DNA of 5,623 bases from CAZMRQ01 sp964568795. Its GTDB lineage: Bacteria > Pseudomonadota > Gammaproteobacteria > Comchoanobacterales > Comchoanobacteraceae. A model generated the notes under the pieces. The model was given only the letters and a program-made list of their open reading frames with translations. It made no database searches and was not told where the DNA came from. Within the stretch, counting starts at the first letter, position 1. Every line of letters starts with the position of its first letter. Shown here one piece after another: positions 1 through 5,392 of the stretch. A program made the position numbers and the translations under genes. Location: contig CAZMRQ010000063.1 in NCBI GenBank assembly GCA_964568795.1, forward strand, positions 1 to 5,623, given 5' to 3'.

Positions 1-49
1 CGTGATGCCATAAAACACTATGTGCAAAATATTCCTCACAGATACCTTA

Positions 50-559
50 TTAAGATTTAGGAACAGAACAATTCGCCTTTATCTGACTTGAATTAGGAAC
101 TACACACCCAGGAAGATCAGGGCCATGCTGCCTTTCCACAGACTCAACGCATTTGTAACAATCCCCCTTGTCTACTTTAGTCTTGCCTCCTTTGCTCTGC
201 GGGGAGTTGTTATCGGAGCAATGGTTCGAATTTGTGGCTTTACACAGAAACTTGTGTTCACAACAGTTCATTTTTATCGTGCTGTTCTTTGGCTTATTCA
301 TGTCTCCTAACTCCTCTTGAGTTAACCACATATACTGAGGACCATCACTCAGCTTCTTGCATTTCATGATTTCAAGGTGACAACGGTGATGAGTGCCAGC
401 CTGTTGATGAGTGTAAGCCTTGGTGCCATCGGGGCATGCATAATAATAACCCTTTGGAGCCTTCGTCTCTGTACCTGGCAGACAGTCCCAATACGTGACA
501 CCGAAACAGGCGCTCATCGTAGAGACACCTAAAAGACTGGATATAAGAAATTTGTTCAT
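50..559 (-). CDS. Secreted 12-cysteine protein, copy 1 (unrecognised family)
   Basis: Predicted 169-residue exported protein; I do not recognise the family. The start is the ATG at 557-559, preceded by AAGGA with a 7-nt spacer. An in-frame ATG 48 nt further upstream has no ribosome-binding site. Residues 1-20 form a short Sec-type signal (K3, then a hydrophobic stretch to about L10-V12) ending in M-S-A-C18. The mature part has exactly 12 cysteines: 26, 42, 60, 67, 99, 100, 106, 114, 134, 137, 152 and 164, including a CC pair and a CxxC. All 12 have counterparts in the paralog at 803-1276, so six disulfides in the periplasm or outside the cell are plausible. Other shared motifs are KAPKG (33-37), CHL (60-62), CCE (99-101), KC (136-137) and GC-VPN (151-156). 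Compared with the paralog it has an 11-residue insertion between C42 and C60. It is rich in Lys, Asn and His and has no transmembrane segment after the signal. Toxin, effector, inhibitor or surface protein are all possible. Confidence 0.8.
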   Translation of the reverse strand: MNKFLISSLLGVSTMSACFGVTYWDCLPGTETKAPKGYYYACPDGTKAYTHQQAGTHHRCHLEIMKCKKLSDGPQYMWLTQEELGDMNKPKNSTIKMNCCEHKFLCKATNSNHCSDNNSPQSKGGKTKVDKGDCYKCVESVERQHGPDLPGCVVPNSSQIKANCSVPKS

Positions 560-587
560 TTTTGTTTCCTTTAGTTTGTTCCCTTCA

Positions 588-593
588 ATTATA
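588..593 (-). promoter_or_regulatory. Candidate -10 box for cysteine-rich copy 1
   Basis: A perfect TATAAT on the minus strand, placed to give a leader of about 20 nt before the ATG at 559. No good -35 hexamer lies 16-18 nt upstream; at 17 nt the sequence is CGGCCA. A palindromic ATCGATGT box (604-611) sits in the spacer/-35 zone, which would fit an activator-dependent promoter. A second TATAAT (626-631) in the AT-rich stretch upstream is an alternative. Confidence 0.45.
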
Positions 594-719
594 CGCCCAT
601 CACACATCGATGGCCGGTATATTTAATTATATTGTTAATTATCAATAACTTAAAGATGTTTCATTTTTTTATAATACCTGTTATTTGTTGCTCATTTCAC
701 AAATGGGTATAGCTTAATA

Positions 720-735
720 CATATGCTGGCATATG
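720..735. promoter_or_regulatory. Inverted repeat, possible operator, copy A
   Basis: CATATGC-TG-GCATATG is a perfect 7-bp inverted repeat with a 2-bp centre, about 140 bp upstream of the likely transcription start of cysteine-rich copy 1. It is the typical size of a dimeric regulator site. An ACATCGAT box at 738-745 lies 2 bp beyond it, and the same 8-mer recurs at 604-611 near the promoter. The regulator is unknown. Confidence 0.35.
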
Positions 736-802
736 ATACATCGATCACCCCAACAGCGGACTAATTCACATCTCTGCTCTTAACTTTGATAATTGTAGCA
801 GA

Positions 803-1276
803 CTATTTATGCTTCTGCTTATGCTCATGCTTCTGCTTAAGGAGTGGGTGACAACCCTTATCATCTTTATACATATGTTTATTAGGAACGGCACACCCCT
901 CGAAGTTTTGCCTTTTGGCAAAGAGGCCATCGCATTTGAAACAATGAGTGCCTGGACTCTCCCCAACTTTGCAATGCTTTGAATATTTCTGTGAATGTTC
1001 TTTAATTTTAAAACACACAATCCCGTATTCACAGCAATGTTGTTTCGGCACAGCAACAATAGCGCGATGACGATCTTCTGCATGAACATAGAAAGTATGG
1101 GCTCTTTCGCATTTCTTTACTTGCAAGTGACAGTTGCCGCCCACATCATTACATGAATAATAAGAACCCTTTGGAGCCTTCACCTTTGTATTTGGATTAC
1201 AATGCCAATACGTGACACCGAAACAGGCGCTCATCGTAGAGACACCTAAAAGACTGGATATAAGAAATTTGTTCAT
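803..1276 (-). CDS. Secreted 12-cysteine protein, copy 2 with Lys/His tail
   Basis: Predicted 157-residue paralog of the 50-559 product; family not recognised. The start is the ATG at 1274-1276, with the same AAGGA ribosome-binding site as copy 1. Residues 1-24 are identical to copy 1, including the signal peptide. The mature part again has 12 cysteines (26, 42, 49, 56, 81, 82, 88, 102, 112, 115, 128, 142) in the same order, with changed loop lengths: C42 to C49 is 6 residues against 17 in copy 1, and C88 to C102 is 13 against 7. Shared blocks are YW-C-P-T, KAPKG, YY-C, CHL, CCE, KC and GC-VPN. A C-terminal tail of about 11 residues (147-157) made of Lys, His, Gln and one Glu has no counterpart in copy 1 and could bind metal or anionic surfaces. 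Its TAG stop lies inside the duplicated module of copy 1, so the present C-terminus may have been created at the duplication junction. Confidence 0.8.
   Translation of the reverse strand: MNKFLISSLLGVSTMSACFGVTYWHCNPNTKVKAPKGSYYSCNDVGGNCHLQVKKCERAHTFYVHAEDRHRAIVAVPKQHCCEYGIVCFKIKEHSQKYSKHCKVGESPGTHCFKCDGLFAKRQNFEGCAVPNKHMYKDDKGCHPLLKQKHEHKQKHK
809..840 (-). repeat. In-frame hexanucleotide repeat at the 3' end of copy 2
   Basis: Five imperfect 6-bp units (plus strand ATGCTT, CTGCTT, ATGCTC, ATGCTT, CTGCTT). A 13-bp string at 809-821 recurs at 827-839, giving an 18-bp period. It encodes the alternating Lys/Glu-Gln/His dipeptides of the tail. Because units are 6 bp, gain or loss by slippage would keep the frame. 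Confidence 0.75.
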
Positions 1277-1304
1277 TTTTGTTTCCTTTAGTTTGTTCCC
1301 TTCA

Positions 1305-1310
1305 ATTATA
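1305..1310 (-). promoter_or_regulatory. Candidate -10 box for cysteine-rich copy 2
   Basis: TATAAT on the minus strand in the same relative place as in copy A, with the ATCGATGT box (1321-1328) upstream and no good -35. Since the regulatory DNA is identical, both genes should respond to the same signals, unless read-through into copy 1 matters. Confidence 0.45.
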
Positions 1311-1436
1311 CGCCCATCACACATCGATGGCCGGTATATTTAATTATATTGTTAATTATCAATAACTTAAAGATGTTTCATTTTTTTATAATACCTGTTA
1401 TTTGTTGCTCATTTCACAAATGGGTATAGCTTAATA

Positions 1437-1452
1437 CATATGCTGGCATATG
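1437..1452. promoter_or_regulatory. Inverted repeat, possible operator, copy B
   Basis: Second copy of the CATATGC-TG-GCATATG palindrome, with the distal ACATCGAT box at 1455-1462. It is identical to copy A because the whole segment is duplicated, so its conservation is not independent evidence of function. Confidence 0.35.
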
Positions 1453-1643
1453 ATACATCGATCACCCCAACAGCGGACTAATTCACATCTCTGCTCTTAA
1501 CTTTGATAATTGAGCAGACTATTAACATCACCACACACGCATAACCGTCTGCGGCAAAGCATGGAAGACAACGGTTGTCAGAACTATCAACTGCTTACTT
1601 AAATAATGACTGCTAAACTAGAATTTTTTGTATAGGAATACAA

Positions 1644-3065
1644 TTAAGACCGCATAGAGCACATTGCTTTGTATGCCGCCAAAGCTCTCTCACGAGAGGC
1701 CTTAAGGCTCACAATTGGCAACGGATAATGATTTCCTAAAACCACGTTGGCTTTTACAGTCACATCTCGGGGGGCCTCCCACGGCGCATGAATATAATTG
1801 TTAGGTAATTTTCTGATTTCAGGAATAAATTTACGAACATATTCTCCTTCCGGATCAAACTTCAGTCCTTGAATAACTGGGTTGAAAATACGAAAGTAAG
1901 GAGCCGCATCAGCACCACACCCAGCAACCCACTGCCAGCTTGCACTATTATTTGCATAATCAGCATCTACTAAACAATCCCAGAACCAACGTTCACCATA
2001 CTGCCAATGCACCATCAGATTTTTTACGAGAAAAGATCCGACAAGCATCCTAACACGATTATGCATATATCCAGTTTGATACAACTGGCGCATCCCAGCA
2101 TCAATCATAGGAAATCCAGTCATGCCTTGCTGCCACAATTGAAGTACACGCCCATCATTAAGCCATGGAAACTTGTCAAAACTTTCCTTGATATTCCTTG
2201 TTGCAATATCGGGGTTAAAACACATCAGACTATACGCAAACTCCCTCCATGCCAATTGACTGCTCAAATGATCGGCATTTATAGCATCATTTCTCTGTCT
2301 AACCGCATGCCACAATTGATTAGGAGAGATCTCCCCAAAACTCAAATGCGGTGACAGCTTTGAAACACATTCTCGATTTGGAAAGTCACGGCCTTCTTTA
2401 TATTGAGACAAGAACAAGGTAACAAAGTTAGTACACTTGCTCTGTGCAGCTAATTCACCTGCTTGCCAATGTTTCATCACCGCCTCTGCCCAAGGCCGAT
2501 CTGGCAATAAACGGCACTCACTCAAGCTCATCCCACCTGTAGCCTTTATAAGGTCCAGGCACAGCGGCTTGGGAAGAGGCTCTCGAGGCTGATCTGCACT
2601 AAGACACCCCCGCCGATAAAATGCTGTAAAAACTCTATATGGATCTCCGTTTTTTTTAACAATATTGTATGGCTCCCAAAGCAGCGACCCATTAAAGTTC
2701 TCTACGCGAATACTCATCGCTTGCAAGACTTCTTTAATATGTTGATCACGATTCTGCTTCCACGGCTCATAAGAATGATTCCAAAAAACACCTCTCACTT
2801 GATAACGCTTCACCAAATCTTGGATAATAGCCATAGGAGAACCCCGATACAAAAACAACTTCCCATCAAGAGAACTTTGCAGAGCCTGCAAAGAATGATG
2901 CAACCATACCTGGCTCGCTGACCCAAGTGCTGATTGCTCTGGCTCATCTTCATCAATAATAAAGACTGGCAACACTTTTCCCGTCTCTGCTGCAGCTGAC
3001 AAAGCGGGGTTATCTACTAGACGCAGATCCTGACGAAACCAATGAATGACAACTGGCTTTTTCAT
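1644..3065 (-). CDS. phrB: Class I deoxyribodipyrimidine photolyase
   Basis: Complete 473-residue FAD photolyase of the photolyase/cryptochrome family. It repairs cyclobutane pyrimidine dimers in DNA with light energy (EC 4.1.99.3) and acts alone in the cytoplasm. The N-terminal alpha/beta antenna domain starts with HWFRQDLRL (8-16), and the helical FAD domain fills roughly residues 200-470. Family signatures are WREF (273-276), MIDAGMRQL (320-328), MHNRVRM (334-340), NN-SASWQW (372-379) and DAAPYFRIFNP (386-396). From my memory of the E. coli enzyme, the electron-transfer triad W306/W359/W382 corresponds to W301, W354 and W377, and N378 to N373; all are present with matching spacing. The E. 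coli E274 position is Gln (Q270) here. Length is normal (E. coli about 472). The second chromophore cannot be told from sequence by eye. The ATG at 3063-3065 follows an AGGA only 3 nt away, a short spacer. The gene has no repair partners nearby. Confidence 0.95.
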   Translation of the reverse strand: MKKPVVIHWFRQDLRLVDNPALSAAAETGKVLPVFIIDEDEPEQSALGSASQVWLHHSLQALQSSLDGKLFLYRGSPMAIIQDLVKRYQVRGVFWNHSYEPWKQNRDQHIKEVLQAMSIRVENFNGSLLWEPYNIVKKNGDPYRVFTAFYRRGCLSADQPREPLPKPLCLDLIKATGGMSLSECRLLPDRPWAEAVMKHWQAGELAAQSKCTNFVTLFLSQYKEGRDFPNRECVSKLSPHLSFGEISPNQLWHAVRQRNDAINADHLSSQLAWREFAYSLMCFNPDIATRNIKESFDKFPWLNDGRVLQLWQQGMTGFPMIDAGMRQLYQTGYMHNRVRMLVGSFLVKNLMVHWQYGERWFWDCLVDADYANNSASWQWVAGCGADAAPYFRIFNPVIQGLKFDPEGEYVRKFIPEIRKLPNNYIHAPWEAPRDVTVKANVVLGNHYPLPIVSLKASRERALAAYKAMCSMRS

Positions 3066-3093
3066 TTATCCTATCACGATTAAGCGCACAAAT

Positions 3094-3122
3094 ATTTTAG
3101 CACAATCCAAAATCCAATTAAA
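3094..3122 (-). promoter_or_regulatory. Candidate promoter of the photolyase gene
   Basis: On the minus strand TAAAAT (3094-3099) is preceded directly by TGC, an extended -10 motif. A weak -35 TTTAAT (3117-3122) lies 17 nt upstream. The predicted leader is about 20 nt. The -35 matches only three of six consensus bases, so the extended -10 carries most of the evidence. Confidence 0.4.
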
Positions 3123-3290
3123 GCATCTGCCCCAGTAAAGACCCTATACACAACAACGCTGTATATTTTGATTTAGTCAGCCATGCGCTAACCGTAATTA
3201 GACAGTCAAATTTATCAAAACACCTTTAGCTATTGGCTCGATGTATCGCAAAGCATGTCTTTCGATAAAACAGTCAGTTCTCTCACTTTT

Positions 3291-4451
3291 TCATCTCCCC
3301 TTCATTTGTATTCTAGCTTTTTGTATAAGTTCATGTAAGTGCTTTGCATCATTGTATATCACTGGATCATCCGCATTGTTAAATAGTTCAAATACATAAT
3401 TCAATAAATCTTCGTCAACGCCGTATCCATTTTTCTCAAGCACGTAGAGAAGATTAGACTTCCCAGAACTGCTATTGAGCCATATATCTGACTCTCGGCC
3501 AAACGAAACAGGATCAATATACGTGTAGCTATCCCTATGCCTTCTAAGCCCATTGGCGTGAATGCCTGCAGCAGTAGCAAAAACATTCTCGCCGATAATT
3601 GGCTTATGACGCCATGGCTTCTCACCTATTATCTCATGCACAGTTTGACATGCACGCACAATCGCCTCTAAATCTATTGGACCCATATCAATGTTGCTGT
3701 GTTTGTAATGGAGAATTGCAGCAATTTCCTCTAAGGGTGTATTCCCGGCACGCTCACCGATCCCTGCCATAGTTGTATGCACAACGTCTACTCCGGCTTC
3801 ACATGCAGCCAAGGCATTCGCTGTTGCCAAGCCCATATCATTATGACAATGGATTGATAGCTGGATGCCTGTTGGCAATGAATGCTTGAGCGATTTGACA
3901 ATGTCATACACTTCTGTAGGCACTAGACAACCCACTGTATCGGCATACACCACTGTCTCACACCCCGCAGCAACCGCATGATGACTGATATCGAATAAAA
4001 AAGACCTTGATGCACGACTCGAGTCTTCGAACGCTGCTGAAATATCTTTAAACCCAACTGATCGTGCATAATCAACCGCATTGGCTATTTCAGTAAATAC
4101 ATGATCAAGGTTATCCCACCCGCGCTTGTTTCTCGCATGATTTTCTGACCCTACCATAAGAATCTGCAGTTGCCCATTTGTGCCCATTGACTCTTTTGCA
4201 ATATCAATGTCCTCTTTTTTCGCTCGAACCAAGCATGCAGGAATCACGCTATCAGCTGCTTTAGCTAACTCCCTGACTCTATTCATTTCCTGATTAGAAC
4301 TCGATGGAAAACCGCACTCAATATAGCCCACACCTGTTTTTTCAATATCTTTAAATAAAGCCAGACATTTTTTACGATCGACAGTAGTGCGAAGAGACTG
4401 CAGACCATCGCGCAGTGTTGTATCGAATAATTGTAATCTTCTTCTTATCAT
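3291..4451 (-). CDS. Isopropylmalate/homocitrate synthase family protein (DRE-TIM metallolyase)
   Basis: 386-residue cytoplasmic enzyme of the DRE-TIM metallolyase superfamily, whose synthases join acetyl-CoA to a 2-oxo acid in a TIM barrel with a divalent metal. Visible motifs are DTTLRDG (10-16), IECGFP (44-49), YADTVG (169-174), HCHND (201-205, H201 and H203 expected metal ligands with D10), GIGERAGN (230-237), AGIHANG (295-301) and SSGKSNLLYVLEK (328-340). GERAGN and HCHND place it with 2-isopropylmalate, homocitrate and citramalate synthases. The length suits NifV/Lys20-type homocitrate synthases and lacks the C-terminal regulatory domain of full LeuA (about 510 residues). Position 17 is Leu, giving RDGLQ as in HMG-CoA lyases rather than RDGEQ, so the true substrate is uncertain. 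No leucine, lysine or nif genes are adjacent. The start at 4451 is chosen because the motif begins at residue 10; it has no Shine-Dalgarno. A further-upstream in-frame ATG (4538) would add 29 atypical residues across the promoter. Confidence 0.85.
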   Translation of the reverse strand: MIRRRLQLFDTTLRDGLQSLRTTVDRKKCLALFKDIEKTGVGYIECGFPSSSNQEMNRVRELAKAADSVIPACLVRAKKEDIDIAKESMGTNGQLQILMVGSENHARNKRGWDNLDHVFTEIANAVDYARSVGFKDISAAFEDSSRASRSFLFDISHHAVAAGCETVVYADTVGCLVPTEVYDIVKSLKHSLPTGIQLSIHCHNDMGLATANALAACEAGVDVVHTTMAGIGERAGNTPLEEIAAILHYKHSNIDMGPIDLEAIVRACQTVHEIIGEKPWRHKPIIGENVFATAAGIHANGLRRHRDSYTYIDPVSFGRESDIWLNSSSGKSNLLYVLEKNGYGVDEDLLNYVFELFNNADDPVIYNDAKHLHELIQKARIQMKGR

Positions 4452-4463
4452 ATTTTTATTTTT

Positions 4464-4492
4464 ATTATAACATAATAATAAATATCCTTCAA
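4464..4492 (-). promoter_or_regulatory. Promoter of the synthase gene, nearly leaderless
   Basis: On the minus strand TTGAAG (4487-4492) and a perfect TATAAT (4464-4469) are separated by 17 nt. Transcription would start about 5-7 nt before the ATG at 4451, leaving no room for a ribosome-binding site; the leader is almost all A and T. This supports the chosen start and argues against the upstream ATG at 4538. Confidence 0.6.
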
Positions 4493-4616
4493 TTACAATA
4501 CTTTTTATTGTACTAATATTTGGATGCACTTGCGACATAACATGACACAGGCATGGCCACTTGAAACAGACTCATCAAAGGCTGTTTTACCGATTAGAAT
4601 GGGCGAGCTAATGAAG

Positions 4617-4723
4617 ATAGTACCCACACCACAAACTCCTTAGCCATCCCAATAAGCCACTTCACATACAGCTATCTCACTTTTGTCCATGACAACCACC
4701 CTTATATTCAAAAAATGACTCAT
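4617..4723 (+). repeat. Diverged flanking repeat of the beta-barrel gene, left copy
   Basis: It matches 5415-5537 in the same order with gaps. Blocks are ATAGTACCCAC (4617-4627), TCCTTAGCCAT (4637-4647), CCAATA (4649-4654), ACTTTTGT then CAT and ACAAC (4679-4696), and AATGACTCAT (4714-4723). The repeat ends at the -35 box of the beta-barrel gene promoter, so it forms the upstream side of that promoter. Confidence 0.8.
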
Positions 4724-4752
4724 TTGACTCTAAAAATTGAAGCTGTTATCAT
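4724..4752 (+). promoter_or_regulatory. Strong sigma70-type promoter of the beta-barrel gene
   Basis: TTGACT (4724-4729) and TATCAT (4747-4752) each match the consensus at five of six positions, with an optimal 17-nt spacer. TGT directly before the -10 gives an extended -10 motif. The predicted start near 4759 leaves a leader of about 18 nt with GGAG at 4767-4770. This predicts high expression, as expected for an abundant outer-membrane protein. Confidence 0.75.
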
Positions 4753-4777
4753 CACGGTGCATTACAGGAGTTTTAAC

Positions 4778-5392
4778 ATGCTGAAAAAATTCACTTTAGC
4801 TACCACAACACTATTAGCATTGTCAGCCAGTTCATCGGCTGTCTTTCTGGGTGGATATTTTGGCATGACTCTCAGTGGCCTTCATGGCCCTAAAGATGCC
4901 ACGGCTGAAGTACACACTCACTCAGAATATTTTGCAGGCGCCCTGTCATTGGGACACGAATTCATGACAAATAAACACTACGGCGTCGGGATTGAAGGGT
5001 ACGTCTCTCATAGCTTTGAAGGGAAAAAGCCCTACCACGTTGATTCATCCGTTTATGAATCAGCCAAAGTATCCAGGACACTAAAACTCGACATCAAGCC
5101 AATATGGCAACCTTACCACGGCTTACAAGTTTTTGGTATTTTAGGCTATTCTTTAAAAACTATTGCATTTGACCACACCGCCTCTGGTTCAACCACTGAG
5201 CACAAGAAAGCACTTCATGGCATCCGATTTGGTGGCGGAACAGAGTTTTTCTTTAACAACTCTTTGAGTACATTAGCTCAGGCATCAATTACCCAACTAA
5301 CTAGTGATAAATTAGTTGCAAGCTCTGTGAATAATTACAACTTAGGTGGGAAAAGCGTTTCTGTTGCATTAGGCGTACACTACCATTTCTAG
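4778..5392 (+). CDS. Small outer-membrane beta-barrel protein
   Basis: 204-residue predicted outer-membrane protein. Residues 1-21 are a classic Sec signal (K3 K4, hydrophobic core, S-S-A cleavage after A21), leaving about 183 mature residues, a size typical of eight-stranded barrels (OmpA-, OmpW- or Opa-like). The mature chain starts with a Gly/aromatic strand (VFLGGYFGMTLSG) and shows repeated alternation of polar and hydrophobic residues. It ends in VSVALGVHYHF (194-204), a C-terminal Phe signature recognised by the BAM machinery. There are no cysteines. The start at 4778 is chosen for its GGAG with a 7-nt spacer and the signal peptide; an in-frame ATG at 4715 lies upstream of the promoter. 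Role unknown: surface barrel, adhesin or small porin. It is divergent from the synthase gene and flanked by related repeats, suggesting a paralog nearby. Confidence 0.85.
   Translation: MLKKFTLATTTLLALSASSSAVFLGGYFGMTLSGLHGPKDATAEVHTHSEYFAGALSLGHEFMTNKHYGVGIEGYVSHSFEGKKPYHVDSSVYESAKVSRTLKLDIKPIWQPYHGLQVFGILGYSLKTIAFDHTASGSTTEHKKALHGIRFGGGTEFFFNNSLSTLAQASITQLTSDKLVASSVNNYNLGGKSVSVALGVHYHF

Larger units (their letters stand above)
488..807 (-). repeat. Duplicated promoter/signal-peptide module, copy A
   Basis: Direct repeat of 1205-1523 at an offset of 717 bp. I compared the two base by base: 488-795 is identical to 1205-1512 (308 bp). One extra T at 796 follows, and then matching continues to 807/1523. 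On the minus strand the module runs from upstream DNA through a candidate promoter, ribosome-binding site, start codon and signal peptide, and perfect identity stops at codon 24 (Trp). Its outer edge runs into the last two codons (final Lys and stop) of the neighbouring paralog. No transposase or terminal inverted repeats are seen, so a recent duplication or gene conversion is more likely than a mobile element. Confidence 0.95.
1205..1523 (-). repeat. Duplicated promoter/signal-peptide module, copy B
   Basis: Partner of the module at 488-807: identical over 1205-1512, then one base shorter, then matching to 1523. It supplies the upstream region, ribosome-binding site, start and signal peptide of cysteine-rich copy 2. 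Beyond 1523 the two copies share nothing obvious, so 1523 marks the outer edge of the duplicated segment. Confidence 0.95.
1277..1643. other. Intergenic region between photolyase and cysteine-rich copy 2
   Basis: This 367-bp gap has no credible gene. Positions 1277-1523 belong to duplicated module B. Positions 1524-1643 are unique and contain a short GACAAC-G-GTTGTC palindrome (1567-1579). Next to the photolyase stop is a 6-bp TTGTAT/ATACAA inverted repeat (1628-1643), made almost only of A and T and lacking a U-tract on the minus strand. No convincing terminator is seen, so transcription could run from the photolyase gene into the cysteine-rich genes. Confidence 0.6.
4452..4777. other. Divergent intergenic region
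   Basis: This 326-bp gap separates two divergent genes and holds no credible gene. It contains the synthase promoter (minus), the beta-barrel gene promoter (plus), and between them the left copy of a diverged repeat (4617-4723). Positions 4540-4616 show nothing I can identify. Confidence 0.6.

Noticed and set aside
125..310. Plus-strand open frame opposite cysteine-rich copy 1
   Set aside because: It is fully antisense to a better-supported gene and has no recognisable ribosome-binding site or domain.
560..607. Upstream in-frame start adding MCDGRIIEGN... to cysteine-rich copy 1 (and 1277-1324 for copy 2)
   Set aside because: There is no ribosome-binding site, the extension would bury the signal peptide 16 residues in, and it spans the likely -10 box. 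The inner ATG has AAGGA at ideal spacing.
766..1089. Minus-strand open frame in another phase of cysteine-rich copy 2
   Set aside because: It overlaps the real coding frame, whose cysteine pattern is conserved between paralogs.
488..1523. Duplicated module as an insertion sequence or other mobile element
   Set aside because: No transposase, terminal inverted repeats or target-site duplication are visible; the copies are simple direct repeats at gene scale.
1543..1579. Structured RNA between the photolyase gene and cysteine-rich copy 2
   Set aside because: AACCG.../...CGGTT pairing needs a bulge and a loop of about 17 nt, so it is too weak to call an RNA element without comparative support.
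1628..1643. Hairpin TTGTAT/ATACAA directly after the photolyase stop as a terminator
   Set aside because: The stem is only 6 bp and almost all A/T, and on the transcribed strand it is followed by A residues, not U residues.
2007..2354. Plus-strand open frame inside the photolyase gene (also 2721-2921)
   Set aside because: It is antisense to a complete conserved enzyme with no independent support.
3401..3625. Minus-strand open frame in another phase of the synthase gene
   Set aside because: It is a shadow of the conserved synthase frame.
4452..4538. 29-residue N-terminal extension of the synthase
   Set aside because: It runs through a good promoter, has no ribosome-binding site, and the conserved family motif begins only nine residues into the shorter form.
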